Under the pieces are notes generated by a model. That model was not told where the DNA came from, made no database searches, and saw only the letters and a list, made by a program, of their open reading frames with translations. From assembly GCA_963664595.2 (NCBI GenBank), contig CAXXOK010000010.1, positions 1,178,001 to 1,242,000 of the forward strand: a stretch of DNA of 64,000 nucleotides, in the 5' to 3' direction. The position numbers were made by a program, and so were the translations under genes. Origin of the DNA: CAXXOK01 sp963664595 (GTDB lineage Bacteria > Bacillota > Clostridia > Christensenellales > Aristaeellaceae). Positions 8,709 to 17,964 of this stretch are shown one piece after another. Numbering within the stretch: position 1 is the first letter of the stretch; every line of letters begins with the position of its first letter.

Positions 8709-9338
8709 CTAAACAACAAATTCCCGCAGCAACGAATGAATCAAACGCCGTTGATTGTTGATGACCGTCGTTGGGTCCTGTGCTCCCAGAATGCTGGCGT
8801 ATATGTTTTCTTCAGCAAAGCCAAGGTACATATATCCGACCAGTCGGCCCAGCGCTTCAGGTTCCTTTACGTTGATCTTGCCTTTATCAGCCATAACCGA
8901 AAACAGCTTAGCCATGGATGATAGCAATCCCTGGCGGTCCTTGAATGCGATTTCACTGGCTGTTTCATTGGTATATTGCCCATTGATGATGATTCTCGTC
9001 AGTTTTACGAGTTTTTCATCATGCAGAGATTCATTGATTTGATGCATCATTTTGTCAAAGATGTCAAAAGGGCTCATTCGATCCACCATCTGCTCAAAAT
9101 CTTGCTCTGCTTCAATTTCAGTGTTATCCAAACCACGGTAGAAGTTGTAAATAGCCTGAAGAAGCTCGTTTTTGCTTGCAAAATGGTTGTAGAACGCAGC
9201 AACTGAAAGACCAACCCCATTTGTGATGTCCCTGATAGATGTTGCCTCGTATCCCTTCTCAGCAAACAAATTCAAAGCCGTTTCAAAAATACGTTCTTTT
9301 GTTGTGATCGCCGCCGAATTCCTTTTCACTGTTATCAC
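8709..9338 (-). CDS. TetR/AcrR family repressor
   Basis: A 209-residue regulator. Residues 13-60 carry the TetR helix-turn-helix (ATSIRDITNGVGLSVAAFYN, then HFASKNELLQAIY), and the helical rest is the ligand and dimer domain. It starts with GTG at 9338, overlapping the stop of the nitroreductase gene in a GTGA junction, so the two are coupled. A palindrome in the operon promoter (10373-10386) is a good candidate for its own operator, making the system self-repressed until a ligand binds. Confidence 0.88.
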   Translation of the reverse strand: MITVKRNSAAITTKERIFETALNLFAEKGYEATSIRDITNGVGLSVAAFYNHFASKNELLQAIYNFYRGLDNTEIEAEQDFEQMVDRMSPFDIFDKMMHQINESLHDEKLVKLTRIIINGQYTNETASEIAFKDRQGLLSSMAKLFSVMADKGKINVKEPEALGRLVGYMYLGFAEENIYASILGAQDPTTVINNQRRLIHSLLREFVV

Positions 9339-10342
9339 GCTTGACTTTCTCTTATGCTGCTCCAGACAACCTTCACCGGGCCGCGCGGAGGTATCTGATG
9401 CCAGACCAATTCGGAATACCCAAGGGCAAGGGCAGCATCAACACGCTCATGTTCCCCAATCCCGAGTGATTGCTTGATCTTTTTATTCTTGTTGACGGCT
9501 ATCTCCAACAGCCCTAACCAACAGGCCGACAATCCCAGCCCCTTAGCCATGAGCGTTCCATAGGTTGCTGCTATACCCGCATCGCCTTTATAGAAACCCT
9601 TGTGCATCTGCGTTGATCTGGGGCCGGTCGTTATGATAATGATAAGCGGGGCATTATGCAAATAGATAAGCTGAGCATCGCCGCTCATCGCGATATCTTG
9701 CAACACCTTCTTGTTGGCTCGATAAAGCGCCCTCATGGATTGATCCGGCTTGCCGAGATCCTCCTGTCCTGTATGCGCTTGCCGATTGCCTGACGATCGT
9801 CTGGCTTTCATCGCAAGGGCCATGGCCATGCCGCTCACAACCAGTGGATTATTATAGATCGCCAGCAGTTTCTGGAAATGGGTTCTCAACTGATCTTCCA
9901 GCGCAATAAGCCTGGCCTTGTCATCCAGAATGTAGAAATTCCGGTTTTGTTCGTTCCCGGCGGATGGCGCACGGACCATGGCATCCAGGACCTTTTCAAT
10001 TGTCCCATGCTCAACAGGCCGATCAAGGAAAAACCGATTTGATCGTGTTGCGGTCAGAAGCTCACGAACCGCTCTCTCATCCTGTTCCTGAGCGTTTGCA
10101 TCCATGGGCAGAGGACCAGCCTGGTAGGCGTGCTCCATTTGATCGGCCAGGATGACTGGTTCAAAAGTAATTGCCTTCTCCGGACAAATAGCAAGACAAT
10201 GTCCGCAAAAAATACATTTGAAGTCAAATGTAAATTCCGGCTTACCCTGATCATTTTTTCGGATTACCCGGCTGTTCGCGCAGATCCGCTCGCACGCCAT
10301 GCAGGATGTGCATTTGTCATAATCTATGCTCTTCTGAAACAT
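9335..10342 (-). CDS. Ferredoxin-nitroreductase fusion protein
   Basis: A 335-residue protein. The N-terminal 65 residues hold two 4Fe-4S ferredoxin motifs (CTSCMACERIC with a later Cys, and CIFCGHCLAICP). Residues about 90-330 form a nitroreductase-like flavin domain (RSNRFFLDRPVEHGTIEKVL, APSAGNEQN, GLGLSACWLG). Proteins of this build pass electrons from iron-sulfur clusters to FMN and reduce nitro or quinone-like compounds in anaerobes. AGGAGG precedes the ATG. It is encoded with a TetR repressor, which suggests induction by a toxic or redox-active compound. The natural substrate is unknown. Confidence 0.88.
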   Translation of the reverse strand: MFQKSIDYDKCTSCMACERICANSRVIRKNDQGKPEFTFDFKCIFCGHCLAICPEKAITFEPVILADQMEHAYQAGPLPMDANAQEQDERAVRELLTATRSNRFFLDRPVEHGTIEKVLDAMVRAPSAGNEQNRNFYILDDKARLIALEDQLRTHFQKLLAIYNNPLVVSGMAMALAMKARRSSGNRQAHTGQEDLGKPDQSMRALYRANKKVLQDIAMSGDAQLIYLHNAPLIIIITTGPRSTQMHKGFYKGDAGIAATYGTLMAKGLGLSACWLGLLEIAVNKNKKIKQSLGIGEHERVDAALALGYSELVWHQIPPRGPVKVVWSSIRESQA

Positions 10343-10372
10343 TTCCGGCCTCCTATAAATGAGTATGAGATA

Positions 10373-10420
10373 TAAACGAACGTTTACTTATATTATCACT
10401 CTCGACCTTGGAGATGTCAA
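10373..10420 (-). promoter_or_regulatory. Promoter with palindromic TetR-type operator
   Basis: Minus-strand -35 TTGACA (10420-10415), exactly 17 bp, -10 GATAAT (10397-10392). Just downstream sits the palindrome TAAACG-AA-CGTTTA (10373-10386), which would overlap the transcription start. Its position suits steric repression by the TetR protein of the same operon. Confidence 0.65.
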
Positions 10421-10671
10421 CACTTTTTTCGGAGGCAGTAAAGTTTGATTGATACTGGTTTGATAATAGGATCCTAGTGTCTGTTAAACCGGCTGTGCAA
10501 AACCGCACAGAAATGACAAGATCATGGCGACCTGCCCCAATATACCGTCCGCTACGAAAAGATATCGGTCGGGCAGGCCTGACTCGCTTTGTTGCTAAAC
10601 CGTATTTCGTAAGGCAGGGTAAAGCAACGACAGCGGATGGTAACGATTGACGGGTTTATCCTTCACGGTAT

Positions 10672-10699
10672 TTGAATACGCAAGCAGTTGTGATATACT
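10672..10699 (+). promoter_or_regulatory. Predicted promoter of the ABC-F gene
   Basis: -35 TTGAAT (10672-10677), 16-bp spacer, -10 TATACT (10694-10699), about 60 bp before the TTG start. The stretch 10421-10671 upstream holds a CCTGCCC/GGGCAGG pairing but no gene. Confidence 0.45.
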
Positions 10700-10760
10700 T
10701 TGCAACGGTAAAACAGACAAGATTGTTTTTCTTGGCATTGACACGATTAGGGGGATTGTT

Positions 10761-12314
10761 TTGAGCATACTCAACGCACAAAATGTAACACACGGATTTG
10801 GTGCACGGCAAATACTGAACAACGCCTCTTTTCAGCTTTTAAAAGGCGAGCATGTAGGTTTGGTGGGAGCAAACGGGGAAGGAAAATCCACATTTCTGAA
10901 CATCATTATGGGTAAACTTCAGCCGGACCAGGGAACGATTGAATGGTGCAACCGCATAACGGTCGGCTATCTGGATCAACATACCGCGTTACCGGTCGGC
11001 AGTACCATTCGCGATGTGCTCAAAGGTGCCTTCGCGCACATGTTTGAGCTTGAGAAAGAAATGCTCGATCTCTATGAAAAGATGGCATCGCCGGATGCTG
11101 AAATGGATAAATTGCTTGAAAACGTAGGCGATATTCAAGTCATGCTGGAGCAAAGCGGTTTTTATACAATTGATACGAAGATCAATGAAGTTGCAAACGG
11201 ATTAGGGTTGGGTGAAATAGGTCTTGATAGAATGGTTCATGAGCTGTCCGGCGGACAGCGCTCCAAAGTGCTTCTAACCAAACTTATTCTGGAAAACCCC
11301 ATGATCCTCATTTTAGACGAACCAACAAATTTTCTGGATGAGAATCATATCCGGTGGCTGACCGAGTTTTTAATCAACCATGAGAACGCTTTAATTTTAG
11401 TATCGCACGATACGGCGTTCATGAGCAAGGTCGTCAACGTTATTTATCATATTGAAGACGGAAATATGCAACGGTATACGGGCAGCTATGAGCAGTTTCT
11501 AGAAGCGCTCTCCTTGAAGAAAAGGCAACACGAGCAAGCGTATAAAAAGCAGCAGAAAGAGATCGATAAGCTGGAAACATTTGTTGCAAAAAATAAGGCG
11601 AGGGCCTCAACGGCTACCCTGGCAAGAAGCAAGCAAAAGCAGCTTGACAAGATGGAACTTGTCGATAAATGGAAAGAGAAGCCAAAACCCACTTTTGGAT
11701 TTAAAACAGCGCGTACACCGGGAAAGCTGATTTTCAAAGCGGCAGATCTCGTGCTTGGGTACAATGAGCCTCTTACCAAATCCATCAGCATTGAGATGGA
11801 GCGCAACAAGAAGATCGCAATCAAAGGCGTAAACGGACTTGGAAAATCCACACTTTTAAAAACATTATTAGGTGTAATCCCGCCAATCTCAGGATCCATT
11901 GAACTTGATCCATACCTTGAGCCCGGCTATTTTGAGCAGGAAGATTCACGGGATAATAAAAAAACGGCTCTGCAGGAAATTTGGGACGAGTTTCCTACCA
12001 TGACCAATGCGGAAGTCAGAGGAGCGCTGGCAAGGTGTGGGCTAACATCAGACCATATAGAAAGCCAAATGAGAGTGCTTTCCGGCGGAGAAAACGCAAA
12101 GGTTCGTCTTTGCAAAATTATGCTGAGACAGCTCAATTGGCTTGTGCTTGATGAGCCTACAAATCACCTGGACGTTGAGGCAAAAGCTGAACTGAGCCGT
12201 GCTTTAAAAGAATTTAACGGCACCATTCTGCTGGTATGCCATGAGCCGTCGTTTTACGATGATTGGATCAGCGAAGTGTGGAGTTTAGAGAGCTGGACAA
12301 CGAAAATTGTGTAA
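10761..12314 (+). CDS. ABC-F family ATPase (possible ribosome protection)
   Basis: A 517-residue soluble protein with two ABC ATPase domains and no membrane part. The first has Walker A GANGEGKST (residues about 36-44), signature LSGGQRSK and Walker B ILILDEPTNFLD. The second has GVNGLGKST (about 355), LSGGENAK and LVLDEPTNHLD. The linker between them (about 255-320) is long and lysine-rich (KKQQKEIDKLETFVAKNKAR), the arm that reaches into the ribosome in antibiotic-protecting ABC-F proteins. The TTG start at 10761 follows an AGGGGG site and gives the normal family length. A role in antibiotic resistance or translation rescue is inferred from the family. A broken copy of the linker lies at 31432. 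Confidence 0.85.
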   Translation: MSILNAQNVTHGFGARQILNNASFQLLKGEHVGLVGANGEGKSTFLNIIMGKLQPDQGTIEWCNRITVGYLDQHTALPVGSTIRDVLKGAFAHMFELEKEMLDLYEKMASPDAEMDKLLENVGDIQVMLEQSGFYTIDTKINEVANGLGLGEIGLDRMVHELSGGQRSKVLLTKLILENPMILILDEPTNFLDENHIRWLTEFLINHENALILVSHDTAFMSKVVNVIYHIEDGNMQRYTGSYEQFLEALSLKKRQHEQAYKKQQKEIDKLETFVAKNKARASTATLARSKQKQLDKMELVDKWKEKPKPTFGFKTARTPGKLIFKAADLVLGYNEPLTKSISIEMERNKKIAIKGVNGLGKSTLLKTLLGVIPPISGSIELDPYLEPGYFEQEDSRDNKKTALQEIWDEFPTMTNAEVRGALARCGLTSDHIESQMRVLSGGENAKVRLCKIMLRQLNWLVLDEPTNHLDVEAKAELSRALKEFNGTILLVCHEPSFYDDWISEVWSLESWTTKIV

Positions 12315-12785
12315 AATTCCAAGGCAGTAGTAAAAGTAGAATAATAAAGGCAATGCCGTACAGACGAACGGCGTCGAAGCAAGCGAAGGAAATGAAGAAT
12401 AGCGGCACGATAAACAGATAGTGATATCTGCCATCAGCGACAAATTGCGGCAGACAGGAAAACGGAAGAAAGATTTTCGAAAATAAACAAAGTGCATCTT
12501 ACCGTAGCGCGAGTGAACAAGGAGTATGGAACCGCACTACCGATAAGGGAGCGTACGGTGTAAACCCTTCGCGCTTGAGGCTCGATGTTCTTCATCATAA
12601 TGGCTTATGCCATCTCAAGTACCGTTACCCCATTGAGATCGTTTTCGTATAAGGTGCCGATGCTGAACGAATATGTGATAGCTTTCTATAGAGATAAGTA
12701 AAACAACATGCGCGTGCTTCTTTCCCCTCTCATTGTTACGGGTGCCGTATCGTTGTGTTCAGGGGCGTTTTCGTTGTGAAGCTGC
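12315..12785. other. Intergenic region without a convincing gene
   Basis: About 470 bp between the ABC-F and LacI genes. The segment near 12530-12575 (GGAACCGC...GTACGGTG) vaguely recalls the domain V hairpin of group II introns, but no intron protein or full structure is present. Nothing else is supported. Confidence 0.35.
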
Positions 12786-13832
12786 TTACTGGATCTTTCT
12801 TCGGCCCAGTTTCACGCCGCAGGATTCGCGGACGATGAGATTGGTCTTGATCACATGATAGAAACATTGCCCTTTTTCCCAGTGCAGGAGGTGGGTCATA
12901 GCGCGCCTGCCGAGTTCGGAGATGTGCAGGTCAATGGTCGTCAGCGGCGGATTGGTATAGGCCGTGAAAAACTGGTTGTCACAGCCCACAACCGCAATAT
13001 CATCAGGTACGCGAATACCCTGGCTGTCCAATTGGTGCAGGATGCCCATGGCGACCAGATCGTTGATGGCGATCACGGCCGTGGGGCGTTTATCAGGCGT
13101 GGACTCCAACAGCATCTTCTGAATACCGATAGCACCATCCTCCAGCAAGTAGCCGGATTCCCGCTGTACGCAGATATATTCCTCCAACCCCTTGGCAATC
13201 ATTTCATCGTGGTACCCTTGCTCGCGCTTGGTGGACCCTCGCTTTTGCAGCTTGCCGCCCAGAAATGCGATGCGTTTATGCCCCAGCGCATGCAGGTGGC
13301 GTACAGTCATTGCAGCGCTTTCGTACATATCGCCGGATATGCAAACGCACGGGAAATTTTCCAGCGGATCGCCGATCAGTACAATCGGCATATAATTGCG
13401 CAGATGGTTCAGAATCGTCAGGCGGTCTTTTTCCTTATCGTCTTCCACCATGCCGCCCGCGAGAATCACGCCGTCAGGACGCCGCTCGATCAGCTGATCC
13501 AGAAATGTCTGATACCCGCTGATGTTATCGGGGATGCGGGACAGGATAAGGGAGTAGCCATTAGCCCGCGCTTCGTCCGCTGCCGCTGAGAAAAGCTCTG
13601 CATAAAACGGATGAGCGATCTCGGGAAGGCCGATGCTGATCAGCTTGGAATGCCCTTGGTTCAATCCACGCGCCGCAACGCTTGGTTTGTAGTTATATTT
13701 CTGTACTACTTCCAACACTTTGCGCTGCTTAGCGGATTTCAAGTTCGGCGTATCGCTGAGCGCGCGTGAAACCGTGGCGATGGATACGCCCGCTTCATTG
13801 GCTATATCAAATATGTTGATACTTTTACGCAT
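12786..13832 (-). CDS. LacI family transcriptional regulator
   Basis: A 348-residue repressor. Residues 1-55 form the LacI helix-turn-helix and hinge (INIFDIANEAGVSIATVSRA, then KYNYKPSVAARGL), followed by a periplasmic-binding-protein-like sensor domain. The ATG at 13832 is chosen because a GAGGAG site precedes it. An upstream in-frame ATG at 13847 would swallow that site. It is divergent from the permease operon starting at 14344, whose promoter carries two GTAAACGTTTT-type sites, so it probably represses that operon until a sugar binds. Confidence 0.9.
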   Translation of the reverse strand: MRKSINIFDIANEAGVSIATVSRALSDTPNLKSAKQRKVLEVVQKYNYKPSVAARGLNQGHSKLISIGLPEIAHPFYAELFSAAADEARANGYSLILSRIPDNISGYQTFLDQLIERRPDGVILAGGMVEDDKEKDRLTILNHLRNYMPIVLIGDPLENFPCVCISGDMYESAAMTVRHLHALGHKRIAFLGGKLQKRGSTKREQGYHDEMIAKGLEEYICVQRESGYLLEDGAIGIQKMLLESTPDKRPTAVIAINDLVAMGILHQLDSQGIRVPDDIAVVGCDNQFFTAYTNPPLTTIDLHISELGRRAMTHLLHWEKGQCFYHVIKTNLIVRESCGVKLGRRKIQ

Positions 13833-13881
13833 AACACTCCTCGGCATAATAAAATTATAGGCATAGTGTTCCGCTTTCCGC

Positions 13882-14048
13882 TTGGCAAGTGATGAATACA
13901 GCGCTTGTGCGATGGCACGTTAGACTTTTGTTGGGTTGGGCTTGCGCAGCCCGAAGTAGTAGCAGCGCTGTGTCAAGGGTTCTTTGAGCCTAACCCGGCG
14001 GAACTATAACGCGCCCGCGTGCAGGGGATTTTTTCATCGCTTGCCTGG
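13882..14048 (+). repeat. Palindromic MITE-like repeat, copy 2
   Basis: The left end TTGGCAAGTGATGAATA pairs with the right end, whose reverse complement is CCAGGCAAGCGATGAAAAA. Inner arms (GTTGGGTTGGGCTTGCG against the segment near 13988-14002) fold most of the 167 bp into one long hairpin with an AGCGCTGTGTCAAGG loop. It lies between the LacI gene and the operon it faces. Confidence 0.8.
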
Positions 14049-14128
14049 AGAAACACATCTTCCGCAGCCCACCGTTTGACTGCATTATTTTATATTACTA
14101 TTGAATGAGCCGAAACGCAATAGAACTT

Positions 14129-14327
14129 GTAAACGTTTTTCAAATCGTTGACAAATCAATATTATTACAGCGCCATTTTACGAGTTCATAACCCTGAATC
14201 TATAATGCCAATGTGCTTTCATCGTCCGATTGGTGTACATTATTGCACTATTTTCATCTATTTTCTACAAATATGTGTTGACAAACAGAGTATTGTGCGC
14301 TATATTGAAAAAAAGTAAACGTTTTCA
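14129..14327 (+). promoter_or_regulatory. Promoter of the LplB-YtcP-GH2 operon with two LacI/CcpA-type operators
   Basis: -35 TTGACA (14278-14283), exactly 17 bp, -10 TATATT (14301-14306). AGTAAACGTTTTCA (14314-14327) covers the expected transcription start. A second site, TGTAAACGTTTTTCA (14129-14143), lies about 185 bp upstream. Both fit LacI-family operators and resemble cre sites, so the adjacent LacI regulator and/or CcpA may bind. The spacing would allow DNA looping. Confidence 0.65.
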
Positions 14328-14343
14328 TAGTGAGGTGATACAA

Positions 14344-15321
14344 TTGCCGAGATCTCTATTCCGTAAACGGCAATCTGCGATGGACGTTCAGGGTATCGTG
14401 CTGAAGAAGACATCTTTATGGAGAAACACGATGCAGAATAAAACACTGCTGTTTATGTGTCTTCCGGCGATTATCTTTTTCGTCGCGTTTTCCTACATTC
14501 CCATGCCATACAGTTATATCGCGTTTACCAAGTTCAACTATATCAAGGGCATTTTCGGCAGTCCCTTCGTCGGGTTTAAGAATTTTGCGTTTTTATTCCG
14601 TTCCGGCCAGCTGACACTGCTGCTGCGCAACACCATGCTGTTCAATCTTGCGTTTATCCTGCTTGGCAACCTATTTCAAATTTTGTTTGCGATTCTTTTA
14701 AACGAGGTCCGGTCCAAACGGTTCAAAAAAACTACGCAGTCGATGATGTTTCTCCCCTATTTCATCTCGCCTGTACTCGTCAGTCTCCTGGTGTATAACC
14801 TGATCAATTATGATTTCGGCTTTATCTCCTCAATTGTGCGCTCGATGGGCGGAACCATGCCAAAGCTCTATTCGCAGCCGTCATCGTGGCCGTTCATTAT
14901 CATTCTAGTTAATTTATGGCAGACAACCGGGTACGGCACAATTATATATTTCGCGGCGATTACCTCAATTGATGAATCCATGATCGAAGCTTCGACTGTG
15001 GACGGCGCCAACGGTTTTCAGCGCATCCGATATATCATGCTTCCCAGCCTCAAGCCCACGGTGATTATCCTGCTGCTGTTTGCGATGGGCGGCATTATCC
15101 GCGGCAATTTCGGGTTATTTTATAACCTTGTGGGCAATAATTCCGTGCTGTTTAAAACCACGGATATTATTGAAACCTATGTATACCGCGCGCTGATGAA
15201 TAATTTCAACTTCTCCCAGGGCAGTGCCGTAGGCTTATTCCAGTCCGTGGTCGGGTTTGGTATCGTATTGATCGCCAACACGGTCGTCCGGCGGATTGAG
15301 CCTGATTACGCGCTGTTCTAG
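14344..15321 (+). CDS. Carbohydrate ABC transporter permease (LplB type)
   Basis: A 325-residue membrane permease with about six helices (the first near residues 34-54, LLFMCLPAIIFFVAFSYIP). The EAA loop is SMIEASTVDGANGFQRIRYI, and the C-terminus RRIEPDYALF is typical of the LplB family. The TTG at 14344 follows GAGGTG by 6 bp, and the operator just upstream rules out earlier starts. It pairs with the next permease. It is a clear paralogue of the frameshifted permease at 27002-27921, which shares TDIIxTYVYR and the RRxEPxYALF end. Confidence 0.88.
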   Translation: MPRSLFRKRQSAMDVQGIVLKKTSLWRNTMQNKTLLFMCLPAIIFFVAFSYIPMPYSYIAFTKFNYIKGIFGSPFVGFKNFAFLFRSGQLTLLLRNTMLFNLAFILLGNLFQILFAILLNEVRSKRFKKTTQSMMFLPYFISPVLVSLLVYNLINYDFGFISSIVRSMGGTMPKLYSQPSSWPFIIILVNLWQTTGYGTIIYFAAITSIDESMIEASTVDGANGFQRIRYIMLPSLKPTVIILLLFAMGGIIRGNFGLFYNLVGNNSVLFKTTDIIETYVYRALMNNFNFSQGSAVGLFQSVVGFGIVLIANTVVRRIEPDYALF

Positions 15322-15338
15322 AAAGGAGAATGACCGTA

Positions 15339-16256
15339 GTGAAAAATAAGCAAGAAGGACGTCTGACTCATCTGAAACTCGACTGGACCGATCGCACGAT
15401 CCGAGGATTTACCTATGTCTTTGTTACTGTATTCGCTATTGCCTGTATCTTTCCGTTTCTGTTGATCATCTCATCCTCCTTCTCCGATGAATCCGCTATC
15501 CGCCGTACGGGGTTTGCACTGATTCCAACGGATGTTTCCCTGCGATCGTATAATTTAATCTTAAAAAACCCGGATTTGTTAATCGGTTCCTATATTGTTA
15601 CTATTTTGATGACGGCAATTGGCACACTGATCGGGCTGTTTGTCATCTCCATGACGGGTTATGCCCTGCAACGCAAGGATTTTCATCTGCGCAACAAAAT
15701 CTCGTTTTTCATTTACTTTACCTCGTTGTTTTCGGCGGGTCTGGTGCCGTTTTACTACGTGATCGTCAAGCTTTACGGCCTGAAGGATAACTATCTGGCG
15801 GTACTGCTGCCACTGCTTATGAATCCTTGGCTGATTATCCTGATGAAGAACTTCGTCAAAGCCATCCCGCACGAGATCACCGAATCGGGCAAGATCGACG
15901 GCGCGGGTGACTTCACCATCTTTTACCGGCTGATTATGCCGTCCATGACCCCGGCGTTGGCGACTATTGGGCTGTTTATCGCTTTGGGATACTGGAACGA
16001 ATGGTATTTCTCCTCCTTGTTCTTAACCACAATTGTAAAATACCGTCCCCTGCAATATCACCTGTACAACATTATCAATACGGTAGCCTCACTGAAAAAC
16101 TCCGTGGCATCAAGCTACATAAAAATAGATGATTTACCAACCGAAACACTGAAGATGGCAACCGCCGTGCTTGCCACAGGCCCGATAATATTCGCTTACC
16201 CTTTTGTACAGAAGTACTTCGTCGCCGGCCTTACCGTTGGTTCGGTTAAAGGGTAA
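15339..16256 (+). CDS. Carbohydrate ABC transporter permease (YtcP type)
   Basis: A 305-residue membrane permease with the YtcP pattern: EAA-type loop EITESGKIDGAGDFTIFYRL and C-terminus YFVAGLTVGSVKG. AAGGAG at 15323-15328 sits only 1 nt from the ATG at 15330 but 10 nt from the GTG at 15339, so I prefer the GTG; the ATG would add three residues. It follows the LplB-type gene by 17 bp and should form the second half of the channel. Confidence 0.88.
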   Translation: MKNKQEGRLTHLKLDWTDRTIRGFTYVFVTVFAIACIFPFLLIISSSFSDESAIRRTGFALIPTDVSLRSYNLILKNPDLLIGSYIVTILMTAIGTLIGLFVISMTGYALQRKDFHLRNKISFFIYFTSLFSAGLVPFYYVIVKLYGLKDNYLAVLLPLLMNPWLIILMKNFVKAIPHEITESGKIDGAGDFTIFYRLIMPSMTPALATIGLFIALGYWNEWYFSSLFLTTIVKYRPLQYHLYNIINTVASLKNSVASSYIKIDDLPTETLKMATAVLATGPIIFAYPFVQKYFVAGLTVGSVKG

Positions 16257-16323
16257 TCCATCAGGAATTTTGCGCTGAGTGTACAGCGCAGAATCATATA
16301 TTTCTTAAGGAGGCCTCGTAGTA

Positions 16324-17883
16324 ATGAAAAAACTCGTTACGCTTCTCATGGTTCTGGCAATGCTTCTTAGCCTTGTACCCGCAGCGTTTGCCGAAGGATC
16401 GGGCACGGATTATGCCGATTGGTTCCCAGGCGTTGATACCAGCGAGCATGTCGTACTGACGATGCTGGTAACCGGCAACGTACCCACGAACAAGACAGAC
16501 AGTGTACTGGCAGTGTTCAACGAAAAGCTGACCGCGGCCATCAATGCCGAAATCAGAATCCAATGGATTGAGTGGGCGGATTGGCAGACGAAGTATCAGC
16601 TTGCGCTTGCCATGCAGGACGGTTCTATTGACCTCGTCGGCACCGCGACCGACTGGCTCTACGCATGGGATAATGCCCGCAACGGAGGTTTCATGCCGCT
16701 GAGCGAAGACATGCTCAAGACCTACGCACCCAAGACCTTTGCTTCCGTTTCGCCGGAACATTGGGATATGTGCAAATACGACGGCGAGATTTATTTCGCT
16801 CCCGAAGACAATTACGCACAGTGGACCAACCACGGCTTCATGTACCGCGGCGACTGGGCGGTTGCGGCCGGCATTGCCGACGGCGACATTAACAGCTGGG
16901 ATGATCTGGCCGTGTACTTCCAGTACATCAAGGATACCATGCCCGACGTCGTTCCGTGGGACGCCAACGGCAGCGGTTCCTCCTACTCGCCGCAGGTGGC
17001 AGGCGGTTATCTGGCCGATAAGGAAAGCCTGATCAATGTGGAAGGGTTGCCCGTAGCGCTTTTCTACGGCACAAAGGACGCTCCCTACACGCTGTCCCGT
17101 GCATTCCTGGAAGGTGACACGCTGGTCAACTTCGCTGTGCAGCAAAAGGCATGGGCGGACGCCGGTTACTGGCGCGAGGACGTGCTCAACTACACCGGCG
17201 ATGTGGAAGTGGAGCTGGAAGAAGGCCTGACCGGTACGCACCAGCATCATACGCAGACCTGGCGCACCGAACGCACCGATATGGAGAAGTATCAGCCCGG
17301 CAGCGACCTGCGGTTCTACTGGTTCGGCGAAGAATCCGACACGCTGGTTTCCCTGAACATCACACACGGCGCGATGGCAGTTGCCGGCCAGAGCCGCAAC
17401 CCCGAGCGTGCACTGATGGCATACGACCTGATCCGTAATGATGAAACCTTCTATCGGCTGTTCAACTATGGCTTGGAAGGCGATACCTACACGATCGAAG
17501 GCGACTTCCTCGTACGTCCGGATGATTATAACGAGGCCGTCAACGGAGTAAGCTTTGACTATTGGTGGGGCCGCAATGACAATCTGGAGCTCAGAAGCAC
17601 GCAGGTTGACTGGGTAGCGTATGACGCCCTTCTTACCGAAGAATATAACCCGGTGAAGATTGACTATCCCTATGGTAAGCTAGTCTTCGATATCGACCCG
17701 ATCTCTGTGGAACTGGATAACCTCACGAACGTGTACAACACCTATATGCCTGTTATCGTCTTTGGCAAAGCGGACGATCCGGTAGCGTACGTGGCGGAAT
17801 TCCGTCAGGCGCTGCAGGATGCAGGCATTGAGACCGTTATGACCGAAGTACAGCGCCAGATCGATATGGTCTATGGGAACTGA
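16324..17883 (+). CDS. ABC transporter oligosaccharide-binding protein (LplA-like)
   Basis: A 519-residue extracellular binding protein. Residues 1-23 are a signal peptide (MKK, leucine-rich core, PAAFA/E cleavage) without a lipobox cysteine. The mature protein is rich in Trp, Tyr and acidic residues (WIEWADWQTKYQLALAMQDG), as in the large family-1 receptors that go with LplB/YtcP permeases and bind oligosaccharides. AAGGAGG lies about 10 bp upstream. It is encoded after its permeases and before a GH2 enzyme, so the ligand is probably a glycoside cleaved inside the cell. Confidence 0.88.
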   Translation: MKKLVTLLMVLAMLLSLVPAAFAEGSGTDYADWFPGVDTSEHVVLTMLVTGNVPTNKTDSVLAVFNEKLTAAINAEIRIQWIEWADWQTKYQLALAMQDGSIDLVGTATDWLYAWDNARNGGFMPLSEDMLKTYAPKTFASVSPEHWDMCKYDGEIYFAPEDNYAQWTNHGFMYRGDWAVAAGIADGDINSWDDLAVYFQYIKDTMPDVVPWDANGSGSSYSPQVAGGYLADKESLINVEGLPVALFYGTKDAPYTLSRAFLEGDTLVNFAVQQKAWADAGYWREDVLNYTGDVEVELEEGLTGTHQHHTQTWRTERTDMEKYQPGSDLRFYWFGEESDTLVSLNITHGAMAVAGQSRNPERALMAYDLIRNDETFYRLFNYGLEGDTYTIEGDFLVRPDDYNEAVNGVSFDYWWGRNDNLELRSTQVDWVAYDALLTEEYNPVKIDYPYGKLVFDIDPISVELDNLTNVYNTYMPVIVFGKADDPVAYVAEFRQALQDAGIETVMTEVQRQIDMVYGN

Positions 17884-17912
17884 TAGAAGAAAGTACGGGA
17901 ACTGACTGACAT

Positions 17913-17944
17913 CCGGGGCTTGCAAACAGGTTTGCAAGCCCCGG
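17913..17944 (+). other. Perfect hairpin between binding-protein and GH2 genes
   Basis: A 15-bp perfect stem: CCGGGGCTTGCAAAC (17913-17927), spacer AG, exact complement 17930-17944. There is no T-tract, and the GH2 ribosome binding site starts 7 bp later. It probably stabilises the upstream mRNA or limits GH2 expression. Confidence 0.65.
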
Positions 17945-17964
17945 CTTACCAAAGGAGTATAGCC

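Noticed and set aside
10487..10570. Shared ACCGGCTGTG string with the recombinase pseudogene region (28201)
   Set aside because: The match is only about ten bases and no recombinase codons follow; treated as chance.
12530..12575. Possible group II intron domain V (GGAACCGC...GTACGGTG)
   Set aside because: Pairing is imperfect, and no reverse transcriptase or other intron domains are nearby; too weak to annotate.
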